From assembly GCA_028343155.1 (NCBI GenBank), contig JAOLXX010000002.1:115390-179389 (forward strand): a DNA stretch of 64,000 nt, written 5' to 3'. This DNA comes from Polaribacter sp. Its GTDB lineage: Bacteria; Bacteroidota; Bacteroidia; Flavobacteriales; Flavobacteriaceae. Under the pieces are notes generated by a model. It saw only the letters and a list, made by a program, of their open reading frames with translations, did not search any database and had not been told where the DNA came from. The translations under genes and the position numbers were made by a program. This document shows, one piece after another, positions 1 through 7,197 of the stretch (its first letter is position 1; every line of letters begins with the position of its first letter).

Positions 1-336
1 TTCATTTTTAACAATTACATCACCATAAATATGAGGATGTCGGTGTATTAATTTGTCAGAAATAGCGGTGGCAACATCACCAATGTCAAACGCCTCTTTT
101 TCGCTACCAATTTTTGCATAAAATACGATGTGTAAGAGTACATCGCCCAATTCCTTTTTAATTTCTGGTAAATCATTATCTAAAATAGCATCGCCTAGCT
201 CATAAGTTTCTTCAATAGTAAGATTACGTAAACTTTCTAAGGTTTGTTTTTTATCCCAAGGGCACTTCTCTCGAAGGTCGTCCATGATATCTAACAAACG
301 GTTAAATGCTTTTAATTGCTCTTTTCTAGAATTCAT
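1..336 (-). CDS. mazG: MazG nucleoside triphosphate pyrophosphohydrolase (3' part missing)
   Basis: Hydrolyses (d)NTPs to NMP and pyrophosphate, a house-cleaning enzyme. The gene starts at the ATG complementary to 334-336 and runs off the left edge, so only about 112 N-terminal residues are visible. The reading begins MNSRKEQLKAFNRLLDIMDD and then shows the MazG signature: REKCPWDKKQTLESL, the metal-binding EETYELGDAI, and ELGDVLLHIVF (EExxE and ExxD helices). It lies upstream of no visible partner; the DUF5606-def-ruvX group follows behind it on the same strand. Identification rests on clear family motifs; only the C-terminal half is unseen. Confidence 0.93.
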   Translation of the reverse strand, partial: MNSRKEQLKAFNRLLDIMDDLREKCPWDKKQTLESLRNLTIEETYELGDAILDNDLPEIKKELGDVLLHIVFYAKIGSEKEAFDIGDVATAISDKLIHRHPHIYGDVIVKNE

Positions 337-423
337 TTATGAGTTTCTAAGTTGTAAAATTAAAACGTGATACTTAAAATTGAAAGCTAAGACACTAAAC
401 TGCTTCTAATTAGAAAAATCTAT

Positions 424-843
424 TTACTCTTTTACACTTTCTTTAGAAACTTCTTCCACTTTTGAAAAATCCATTCCTGCCTTTACCAATATATTAAACC
501 ATTGAATTACTTTTTTAATGTTTGATGCGTAGACTCTTTCTTCATCATAGTTTGGTAATACTTCAGTAAAAAAAGCAGTTAATTGTTTGCTATTTTCTTT
601 GTGAGAAATTGCTTCTTTACCTGCTGTTTTTTCAAACATAGATGTAAAGATATCTAGCAAAGGCACATCTTCTTCGTAGGAGTAGATTGCAATATTTTCT
701 AAAAGACTTACGTTTTGAGTAGCATTAATTGCCAAACGTTTTTTTTCTATCAAAGACTCTGCAATTACTGCATTTTTTGATTGAGAGATTATCTGAAATA
801 ATCCTGGTCTACCCGTTACTGATATAATTGTATTAAATTCCAT
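424..843 (-). CDS. DUF5606 family protein
   Basis: Small protein of unknown function, about 139 residues, matching the DUF5606 family that I know from Bacteroidetes, typically next to peptide deformylase. The longest frame opens at 876, but the family begins MEFNTIISVTGRPGLF, so the ATG complementary to 841-843 is preferred; this also removes an overlap with the stop of def at 857. The N-terminal half is predicted beta-rich (a small barrel-like region), the C-terminal half helical with charged residues. It lies 13 bases behind def and probably shares its transcript. No catalytic motif is visible. Confidence 0.85.
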   Translation of the reverse strand: MEFNTIISVTGRPGLFQIISQSKNAVIAESLIEKKRLAINATQNVSLLENIAIYSYEEDVPLLDIFTSMFEKTAGKEAISHKENSKQLTAFFTEVLPNYDEERVYASNIKKVIQWFNILVKAGMDFSKVEEVSKESVKE

Positions 844-856
844 TGTTTTTTTTTGA

Positions 857-1447
857 CTATTTACCTTTTTTAGCATTTGGGAAGCGCATTCGATACTCTG
901 AATTAATTTTCCCTTTAGAAATATTATCTAATTTCTTTTTTATTAATCTTTTTTTTAAGGAAGAAAGTTTATCTGTAAATAAAATTCCATCGATATGGTC
1001 ATACTCATGCTGAAAAACTCTTGCAGCTAAGCCATTTAAAGTTTCTGTATGCGTTTTAAAATCTTCATCTTGGTATTCAATCGTGATTTCTGGCTGACGA
1101 TAAACATCTTCTCTTACATCAGGAATACTCAAACACCCTTCATTAAACACCCATTCTTCTCCATCTTCTTTCAGGATTTTCGCATTTATAAATACTTTAT
1201 TAAAATTTTTCAAAGCGGCTCTATCTTTATCAGACAATTCTTCATCTTCAGCAAAAGGAGAAGCATCAATTAGGAATAGGCGAATTGCTTTACCTATTTG
1301 AGGTGCTGCTAAGCCGACACCAGAAGCATTGTACATGGTTTCTTTCATGTTAGCAATCAGTGTTTTTAACTCAGGATAATCCGCATTTATTTCTACAGCA
1401 ACTTTTCGTAAAACTGGATCTCCGTAGGCAACTATTGGTAAAATCAT
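857..1447 (-). CDS. def: Peptide deformylase
   Basis: Removes the formyl group from the N-terminal methionine of nascent proteins; a metalloenzyme, usually Fe2+. All three signature motifs are present: GVGLAAPQIG near residue 43, EGCLSIP (metal-ligand Cys) near residue 104, and QHEYDHIDGILF (two His ligands and catalytic Glu) near residue 146. At 196 residues it is the usual length for flavobacterial type 1 enzymes. It sits between ruvX and the DUF5606 gene on the same strand with short gaps, consistent with one operon. Confidence 0.97.
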   Translation of the reverse strand: MILPIVAYGDPVLRKVAVEINADYPELKTLIANMKETMYNASGVGLAAPQIGKAIRLFLIDASPFAEDEELSDKDRAALKNFNKVFINAKILKEDGEEWVFNEGCLSIPDVREDVYRQPEITIEYQDEDFKTHTETLNGLAARVFQHEYDHIDGILFTDKLSSLKKRLIKKKLDNISKGKINSEYRMRFPNAKKGK

Positions 1448-1498
1448 TTCTTTATTTTTAATGTTTGCAAAAATACAAATATTGAGAGCTCAATAAAA

Positions 1499-1909
1499 CT
1501 ATTTATTATATAAATATGATTGTAAAATAATGGTCGCACTAATTTCATCAACCATTGCCTTGTTTCTGCGTTGTTTCTTATTCATTCCACTGTCAATCAT
1601 TGTTTGAAATGCCATTTTAGATGTAAAGCGTTCATCAATTCTTAAAAAAGGGATTTGAGGAATTTTATTTTCAAGTTTTTTTAAAAAAGGTACTATCAAA
1701 GCTTCGCTTTCACTATCAGTGTTGTTCATTTGTTTTGGTTTCCCAACTAAGAAAAGTGCGACCTTGTTTTTAGAGATGTATGCTGTTAAAAAAGAAATTA
1801 ATTCCTCCGTATTTACAGTTGTTAAACCGGATGCAATTATTTGCAACTCATCTGTAACGGCAATTCCCGTTCTTTTTTTTCCAAAATCTATTGCTAAAAT
1901 TCTAGCCAT
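1499..1909 (-). CDS. ruvX: Putative Holliday junction resolvase RuvX/YqgF
   Basis: RNase H-fold nuclease family implicated in pre-16S rRNA end processing, historically called Holliday junction resolvase. Begins MARILAIDFGKKRTGIAVTD, containing the first catalytic Asp (DFGxKRxG); the second acidic site is FLRIDERFTSKMA and the last is MVDEISATIILQSYL. Length 136 residues, typical for the family. First gene of the apparent ruvX-def-DUF5606 transcript, with a -7 box 16 bases upstream of its ATG. Confidence 0.95.
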   Translation of the reverse strand: MARILAIDFGKKRTGIAVTDELQIIASGLTTVNTEELISFLTAYISKNKVALFLVGKPKQMNNTDSESEALIVPFLKKLENKIPQIPFLRIDERFTSKMAFQTMIDSGMNKKQRRNKAMVDEISATIILQSYLYNK

Positions 1910-1924
1910 CTAAAATTGTTTTTA

Positions 1925-1932
1925 CAAAAATA
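1925..1932 (-). promoter_or_regulatory. Predicted -7 box for ruvX-def
   Basis: On the minus strand this reads TATTTTTG, a full match to the Bacteroidetes TAnnTTTG box, 16 bases upstream of the ruvX ATG. No well-spaced -33 TTG is evident. Confidence 0.5.
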
Positions 1933-2003
1933 CGTTTTTTAAACAAATCAGAAATATCTATTAAAAAAAGGTATCTTAGCTTTTCTGTTTTTGTAGATAG
2001 ATT

Positions 2004-2011
2004 TATATTTG
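2004..2011 (+). promoter_or_regulatory. Predicted -7 box for dapD
   Basis: TATATTTG, a full match to TAnnTTTG, 19 bases before the dapD ATG. Transcription would begin a few bases later, leaving a very short leader. Confidence 0.5.
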
Positions 2012-2030
2012 CGTAAATTAATTTATTAGT

Positions 2031-2846
2031 ATGAAAGATATTAGAAAAATTATAGAATCAGCTTGGGAAAATCGTGAGTTATTAAAAGAACAAAAAACGA
2101 TTGATACTATTCGAAAAGTAATTGATTTATTGGATAAAGGAGAATTACGAGTTGCAGAGCCTGTAAATGATGGTTGGCAAGTGAATGAGTGGGTTAAAAA
2201 AGCAGTTGTTTTATATTTCCCAATTCAAAAAATGGAAACTTTAGAAGCTGGTATTTTCGAATATCACGATAAAATGCCTCTAAAAACAGATTATGAAGCT
2301 AGAGGAGTTCGTGTAGTTCCTGGTGCATCTGCAAGACAAGGTTCTTACCTTTCCCCTGGAACCATTTTAATGCCATGTTATGTAAATATTGGTGCTTATG
2401 TAGATGAAGGAACAATGGTTGATACTTGGGCTACAGTAGGTTCTTGTGCACAAATTGGTAAAAATGTTCACCTTTCTGGAGGAGTAGGAATTGGTGGTGT
2501 TTTAGAACCATTACAAGCAGCACCTGTTATTATTGAAGACGGTGTTTTTGTGGGGTCTAGATGTATTGTTGTAGAAGGAGTAAGAGTAGAAAAGGAAGCA
2601 GTTTTAGGTGCAAATGTTGTTTTGACAATGAGTACTAAAATTATAGATGTTACGGGGAATGAACCTGTTGAAATGAAAGGGGTAGTCCCAGCAAGATCGG
2701 TTGTAATTCCAGGAAGCTATACAAAGAAATTTGCCGCTGGAGTGTTCAATGTGCCTTGTGCATTGATTATTGGAAAAAGAAAAGAAAGTACTAATAAGAA
2801 AACATCCTTAAACGATGCTTTACGTGAATATGATGTAGCTGTTTAA
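2031..2846 (+). CDS. dapD: 2,3,4,5-tetrahydropyridine-2,6-dicarboxylate N-succinyltransferase
   Basis: Transfers succinyl from succinyl-CoA to tetrahydrodipicolinate in the diaminopimelate/lysine pathway, feeding peptidoglycan. It is a trimeric left-handed beta-helix protein: after an N-terminal helical domain, hexapeptide-repeat turns run from about residue 105 to 225 (PGTILMPCYVNIGAYVDEGT, GGVGIGGVLEP, EDGVFVGSRCIVVEGV). At 271 residues it matches the family. It is monocistronic by appearance, with a promoter box just upstream and a strong perfect hairpin just after the stop. Confidence 0.97.
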   Translation: MKDIRKIIESAWENRELLKEQKTIDTIRKVIDLLDKGELRVAEPVNDGWQVNEWVKKAVVLYFPIQKMETLEAGIFEYHDKMPLKTDYEARGVRVVPGASARQGSYLSPGTILMPCYVNIGAYVDEGTMVDTWATVGSCAQIGKNVHLSGGVGIGGVLEPLQAAPVIIEDGVFVGSRCIVVEGVRVEKEAVLGANVVLTMSTKIIDVTGNEPVEMKGVVPARSVVIPGSYTKKFAAGVFNVPCALIIGKRKESTNKKTSLNDALREYDVAV

Positions 2847-2860
2847 GATTAGTTATATTT

Positions 2861-2903
2861 ATTCTAATAAAACGCACAATTATATTGTGCGTTTTATTAG
2901 AAT
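2861..2903 (+). terminator. Perfect 20-bp hairpin after dapD
   Basis: Bases 2861-2880 are the exact reverse complement of 2884-2903, with a 3-base TAT loop. The core is AACGCACAAT/ATTGTGCGTT. It lies 15 bases after the dapD stop and ends 19 bases before the next gene, separating the two. AT-rich outer arms provide a T-rich 3' side on either strand. Confidence 0.85.
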
Positions 2904-2921
2904 ATTATTAAAAAAATAGCA

Positions 2922-3686
2922 TTGAATAAAATAACAGCAATTATACCTACTTTTAATGAGGAAGTAAATATCGAAGCAGCATTAGAATCAGTATCTTTTG
3001 CTGATGAAATTTTGGTGATAGATTCTTATAGTATAGATAATACTGTTGATATTATTGAAAAAAAATACCCTCAAGTAAAATTAATGCAACGTTTGTTTGA
3101 TGATTTTTCTAATCAAAAAAACTATGCTATTGATAAAGCTTCTAATGATTGGATTTTTTTATTAGATGCTGACGAAAGATTAACTCACAATTTAAAAGAT
3201 GAGATAAAAAGTAAGCTCGTAAATACTTTTTCTAATGATAATATTGGTTATTCCTTTAATAGAGATTTTTTCTTTATGGATAAGCATATTAAGTTTGGGG
3301 GCTATAGTAATAATAAGGTTATCCGATTATTTAATAGACAATTTTGTAAGTATAATGGTAATCTAGTACATGAGAAAATTATAGCAAAAGGAAATATTGG
3401 ACAGATTAAAGAGCCTATTAAACACTATTCATATAAGAGTTTTAGTGAGCACTTAATAAAAGTTCAGAGGTATAAAGAACTCCAAGCTAAGGAGCTTTTT
3501 ATAAAAGGAGAAAAATCTTCTATATTTAAAATTTTAATAAAACCAAAGACTAGATTTTTAAGTCATTATTTTTTTAAACTAGGGTTTCTAGATGGTTTTC
3601 ATGGATTTGTAATAGCGGGGATTCAAGCTTATGGTATTTTTATCAAGTACGTAAGTTTAAGACTATTAAATCAAAATAAGAAATAA
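2922..3686 (+). CDS. Family 2 glycosyltransferase (WaaE-like)
   Basis: GT-A fold glycosyltransferase of family 2, resembling the WaaE/KdtX group that adds a sugar to the LPS inner core; the acceptor here is unknown. Visible motifs: IPTFNEEVNIEAALESV at the N-terminus, the first Asp region EILVIDSYSIDNT, the DxD equivalent IFLLDADERL near residue 86, and VHEKIIAKGNIGQIKEPIKH near residue 145. At 254 residues it is family length. The start must be TTG at 2922, since the frame has no ATG between an in-frame stop in the preceding hairpin and this codon. First gene of a short glycan locus. Confidence 0.85.
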   Translation: MNKITAIIPTFNEEVNIEAALESVSFADEILVIDSYSIDNTVDIIEKKYPQVKLMQRLFDDFSNQKNYAIDKASNDWIFLLDADERLTHNLKDEIKSKLVNTFSNDNIGYSFNRDFFFMDKHIKFGGYSNNKVIRLFNRQFCKYNGNLVHEKIIAKGNIGQIKEPIKHYSYKSFSEHLIKVQRYKELQAKELFIKGEKSSIFKILIKPKTRFLSHYFFKLGFLDGFHGFVIAGIQAYGIFIKYVSLRLLNQNKK

Positions 3687-3706
3687 ATTTAATTATTGAT
3701 TAGGAA

Positions 3707-4519
3707 TTAATTTTTGATAATTCCAAAATCAGTATATTTTAACTTTAAATCACGAGTGTTTTTTCTAATCTCATTATTTATTGCCCAACTTTTTTCATTA
3801 GCGTAACCACGAGGATGATCTAAGTGAATTACGATAGCACTGAAACGAATCTGTTTAGATTTTATACCTAAATTAACTAATCTCTCACCTAATTCTCTGT
3901 CTTGGCCACCATATTGCATGCGCTCATCAAAACCATTGATAGCCAAAATATCTATTTTCCAACCAGAAGCATTATGACCATTCCATGTTGGTTTAGTTGG
4001 TGTAAAAAAGTTTAGGAGTTTAGCCTTTGTTCCAAAAGCTTTTAATTTATTATTTTTAAAAGATTTTTTTAGTCCGTTTTTTAGTAACCAATTAATAGAA
4101 AAACAATTGTTTTTTTCAATATCATCTTTGGTTATTAATTTAGAAATATTCATTGGTAACATAAAATATCCTCCGGATAAAAAATAACCTTCTTCTTTAT
4201 TATTATTATGTATTTCAACAAAGTCTTTTCGAGGAATACAATCTCCGTCAGACATAATAATATATGGTGCTTTACAAGCATTAATAGCTTTGTTTAAGAT
4301 TTGAGATTTTTGGAAACCATTATCTTCATGCCAAACATGATTAATAGTGTATTTTACTTCTTTTTTTAACTTTTTAATTTCAACTCTTGTATCTTCTTTA
4401 GATCCATCATCGGCAATAACAATTTCAAAGTTTAAGAAAGTTTGTTGGTTGTATCCACATAAAACTTTTTTTAACCATTCAATAGAATTGTAAGTGCTAA
4501 TAATTATAGATATTTCCAT
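3707..4519 (-). CDS. Family 2 glycosyltransferase with GT7-type C-terminal domain
   Basis: 270 residues. The N-terminal GT-A half has IIISTYNSIEWLKKVL, the nucleotide-binding IVIADDGSKEDT and a DxD-type metal site YIIMSDGDCIPRKDF. The C-terminal half carries the galactosyltransferase/chondroitin-synthase-like motif WNGHNASGWKIDILAINGFD followed by GGQDRELGERL. Donor and acceptor cannot be read from sequence. It is convergent with the upstream glycosyltransferase (20-base gap) and divergent from the GT4 gene. A wrecked paralogue lies at 8658-9416. Confidence 0.87.
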   Translation of the reverse strand: MEISIIISTYNSIEWLKKVLCGYNQQTFLNFEIVIADDGSKEDTRVEIKKLKKEVKYTINHVWHEDNGFQKSQILNKAINACKAPYIIMSDGDCIPRKDFVEIHNNNKEEGYFLSGGYFMLPMNISKLITKDDIEKNNCFSINWLLKNGLKKSFKNNKLKAFGTKAKLLNFFTPTKPTWNGHNASGWKIDILAINGFDERMQYGGQDRELGERLVNLGIKSKQIRFSAIVIHLDHPRGYANEKSWAINNEIRKNTRDLKLKYTDFGIIKN

Positions 4520-4542
4520 TTAATTTTTACTATTTAGATAGA

Positions 4543-4550
4543 CAAATGTA
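4543..4550 (-). promoter_or_regulatory. Predicted -7 box for the GT2/GT7 gene
   Basis: Reads TACATTTG on the minus strand, 24 bases upstream of the ATG at 4519; full match to TAnnTTTG. Confidence 0.45.
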
Positions 4551-4626
4551 CATCCTTTATTTAAAAAGATTAAATCAGTTATTAGAAAAGTATATAAAAT
4601 ATTAAAGATGATTGATTATTTAAAGA

Positions 4627-4654
4627 TTGAAATATCTTTATTTAGTTATTTTTG
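4627..4654 (+). promoter_or_regulatory. Predicted promoter of the GT4 gene
   Basis: TTG at 4627-4629, 17-base spacer, then TATTTTTG at 4647-4654. Both halves fit the Bacteroidetes -33/-7 consensus. The start codon is 38 bases downstream. Confidence 0.6.
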
Positions 4655-4691
4655 CAAAAGGTTATTATAATTTATTTGTAAACATATATAT

Positions 4692-5726
4692 ATGAAAATC
4701 TTATTTACAGGAAAAGATGATTTTAATTACAATAGAGTAAGGGTGTTACTTGCTGGGTTAAAAGAGAGAAGTGATGTGGAGGTTGAGTTTTTTCCGATAA
4801 CAAAAAGAAAAAATTTTGATAAAAAAAAATTCATAGAGTTACAAAAAGAGGTAGATTTTATTTACATACCCCCTTTTAGGCATCATGACGTAAAGTTTAT
4901 TAAGAAATTAAGTACTAAACCTGTTGTTTTTGATCCTTTAATTTCGAAATATTCTACAAAGGTTATTGATTATGGTCATTTTTGGAAAGCTCCTATAAAA
5001 TATTTATTAGATAAAGTAGCTTTCTCTAACAGTGATTATTTAATAGCAGACACATTAGAACATAAAAAATATTTTGCAAAAAAGTTTAAAATAAACTCTA
5101 ATAAAATAGGAGTTGTCCCTGTTGGTGTTGATACTTCACTTTTTTATCCAACCTCAAAAAATAAAAAAAACTTATTTAAAGTTGGTTTTTACGGTTCGCT
5201 AATTCCTTTACAAGGAGTAAAAACTATTTTAAAAACAGCTCGGTTACTTAAGGATAATAAAGATATAGAATTTGATATTATTGGTAAAGGTCGCCAATAT
5301 AAAGAGGTGAAAGAATATGTAGAAAAACATCATTTATTTAATGTAAATTTATTAGGATGGGTTAATTATGATAAGCTTAATGAATTTATAAATGAGTTTG
5401 ATATTTGTTTAGGTATTTTTGGAGAATCATTAAAGGCAGATTCAGTGATACCCAATAAAGTTTTTCATTATGTAGCCTTAAGTAAATGCGTAATTTCAAA
5501 AGACACTCCAGCTATTCGTGAATTGTTTACGCCTAGAAAAAACATTATTTTAACTCCTAATAAGCCAGAAGAAATAGCTAAGCAAATTTTGGAGATGAAA
5601 AATGATGTAAATTTAAGAGACACAATAGGGAGTAATGCTAAAGAGTTTGTAACGGAAAATTATAATCATGTTCAAATTGCTAGTATTTTTATTAATTTAT
5701 TAAAAAAATATTCTTTAAATAATTAA
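4692..5726 (+). CDS. Family 4 glycosyltransferase (GT-B fold)
   Basis: 344-residue retaining glycosyltransferase, likely adding a sugar to a surface glycan. The N-terminal acceptor domain runs to about residue 155. The C-terminal donor domain begins at FKVGFYGSLIPLQGVKTIL and continues with FDIIGKGRQYKEVKEYV, LLGWVNYDKLNEF, and the conserved Glu/Pro-Asn loop near SVIPNKVFHYVALSK. VPVGVDTSLFYP is the typical family linker motif. Base composition is very AT-rich, like its glycan-locus neighbours. The specific sugar cannot be assigned. Confidence 0.87.
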   Translation: MKILFTGKDDFNYNRVRVLLAGLKERSDVEVEFFPITKRKNFDKKKFIELQKEVDFIYIPPFRHHDVKFIKKLSTKPVVFDPLISKYSTKVIDYGHFWKAPIKYLLDKVAFSNSDYLIADTLEHKKYFAKKFKINSNKIGVVPVGVDTSLFYPTSKNKKNLFKVGFYGSLIPLQGVKTILKTARLLKDNKDIEFDIIGKGRQYKEVKEYVEKHHLFNVNLLGWVNYDKLNEFINEFDICLGIFGESLKADSVIPNKVFHYVALSKCVISKDTPAIRELFTPRKNIILTPNKPEEIAKQILEMKNDVNLRDTIGSNAKEFVTENYNHVQIASIFINLLKKYSLNN

Positions 5727-5807
5727 AAAAAATCTATTCTTAATATTAATTTAGTGTGAAATTAGATTTATTCTTTTGGTAGGTATTTATATTTAAAATT
5801 ATAATTT

Positions 5808-6791
5808 ATGGAAAAAGTAGGAGATAACATAACTGTAGATGCTGTAATTACTTGGGTTGATGGACAAGATAAGCTTCATCAAGAGAAAATTAATAAATAT
5901 GTTATGGACAAACAGAGAATTAATTCTACTGGGTTTAAAACACGATATAACCAAGTAAATGAAATTGAATTTTCTGTAAAATCGATCCTTAAATATGCCA
6001 AATTTGTAAGAAATATTTTTATCGTTACAGATAATCAAGTCCCCGATTTTTTAAAAGATAAAGAAAAAGCAAAGCGAGATTTTCCTAATGTTTTTGTTAT
6101 AGATCATAAAATAATTTTTGAAGGATATCAGCAATATTTACCTACATTTAATTGTTTGCCAATTGAATCATTATTATATAAAATACCTGGTTTGTCAGAA
6201 CATTTTTTATACTTAAATGATGATTTTTTTTTATTTAGAGAAGCAAAATTAACAGATTTTTTCATTGAGAAAAAACCTGTAATTAGAGGTGTATGGACTT
6301 CTTTTTATGAAAATATTTGGTATAAAAAAACACAAAGAAAATTATATAAAATACTAGGTAAAGAAGGAAAGAATAACAGTTACGGTTTTAAGAAAGGACA
6401 ACAAACAATTGCTAAAATATTAGGGTTTAAAAAATATGTAAGATTAGATCATACAATTGCTCCTCTAAAAAAATCTACTTATGAAAAGTTTTATAATGAA
6501 TTTCCTGAGTTACTAGAAAGAAATATTAAACACCGTTTTAGACATCCTGAGCAGTATACAAATCAATCTTTAGCAAATCATTTAGAAATAAAGAATAATA
6601 CTTTTTTTTTAAAAAATGATTATCAACTAGTTTATTTTCAGAATTATAAAAAACCTTTATTTTGGATAAAATATAGACTCAAAAAAGCAAATCAAAATAA
6701 CCAACTTTTTCTTTGTATGCAAAGTTTGGATCAGTGTCCAGAGGATAAATTAACTTATATAAAAAAATGGTTGGTTAAAAAATATGATTAA
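5808..6791 (+). CDS. Stealth-family sugar-phosphate transferase
   Basis: Stealth proteins transfer hexose-1-phosphate groups in capsule synthesis and resemble the catalytic part of animal GlcNAc-1-phosphotransferase. All conserved regions are recognisable in 327 residues: CR1 DAVITWVDGQD (about 9-19); CR2 from NEIEFSVKSILKYAKFVRNI through IFIVTDNQVPDF, LPTFNCLPIESLLYKIPGL and HFLYLNDDFFLF (about 46-143); CR3 around DHTIAPLKKSTYEKFYNEFP and KHRFRHPEQYTNQSL; a short CR4-like end LFLCMQSLDQCPEDKL. The stop codon lies inside a long perfect hairpin. It closes the glycan cluster and suggests a phosphodiester-linked surface polysaccharide; that last point is inference. Confidence 0.92.
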   Translation: MEKVGDNITVDAVITWVDGQDKLHQEKINKYVMDKQRINSTGFKTRYNQVNEIEFSVKSILKYAKFVRNIFIVTDNQVPDFLKDKEKAKRDFPNVFVIDHKIIFEGYQQYLPTFNCLPIESLLYKIPGLSEHFLYLNDDFFLFREAKLTDFFIEKKPVIRGVWTSFYENIWYKKTQRKLYKILGKEGKNNSYGFKKGQQTIAKILGFKKYVRLDHTIAPLKKSTYEKFYNEFPELLERNIKHRFRHPEQYTNQSLANHLEIKNNTFFLKNDYQLVYFQNYKKPLFWIKYRLKKANQNNQLFLCMQSLDQCPEDKLTYIKKWLVKKYD

Positions 6792-6859
6792 GCTTTAAAT
6801 TTTTAGTCTATTTTTAAAGTGCATCATTTTAAAAATAGACTAAAAATTTAAAGCTTAAT
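6787..6859. terminator. Perfect 32-bp inverted repeat overlapping the Stealth stop codon
   Basis: Bases 6787-6818 are the exact reverse complement of 6828-6859, with a 9-base loop GTGCATCAT. The left arm contains the TAA stop of the Stealth gene. It probably acts as a transcription terminator, but the stem is unusually long and is palindromic right into the coding sequence. Confidence 0.8.
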
Positions 6860-7110
6860 TATGTTGTTTAAATCTTTAGATACGTGAATGAAGTGTTTTT
6901 TACTTCTAAAAAATAAGTACATTTTTGATAATCAAAGGGATTTAAATGATTTACTAAAAATGGAATTACAAAATAGATGTAACGATTTAGTTTAGATTTA
7001 TAAAGTATTTAGAGAAGTACTTCTATATATATGTAAAATTTAATAAAATATTACGCCCAATTTTTTTTCAAAAAACAAACAAACAATAGAAGTAGGTCTA
7101 TATTATATAT
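6860..7110. other. Intergenic stretch, no recognised feature
   Basis: Very AT-rich stretch between the Stealth hairpin and the cca promoter region. A short open frame near 6898-6990 reads like coding sequence without a start codon, possibly a remnant, but no family is recognisable. Confidence 0.4.
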
Positions 7111-7118
7111 TAAATTTG
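7111..7118 (+). promoter_or_regulatory. Predicted -7 box for cca
   Basis: TAAATTTG, full match to TAnnTTTG, about 80 bases before the cca start. No -33 TTG at the right distance. Confidence 0.4.
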
Positions 7119-7197
7119 CCTTAAAATAATATAAATATAAAATTATCAATCTGTTAAGAATTGGTAGATCTTATTCAAGTTTTAAGAGTGTAAATTC

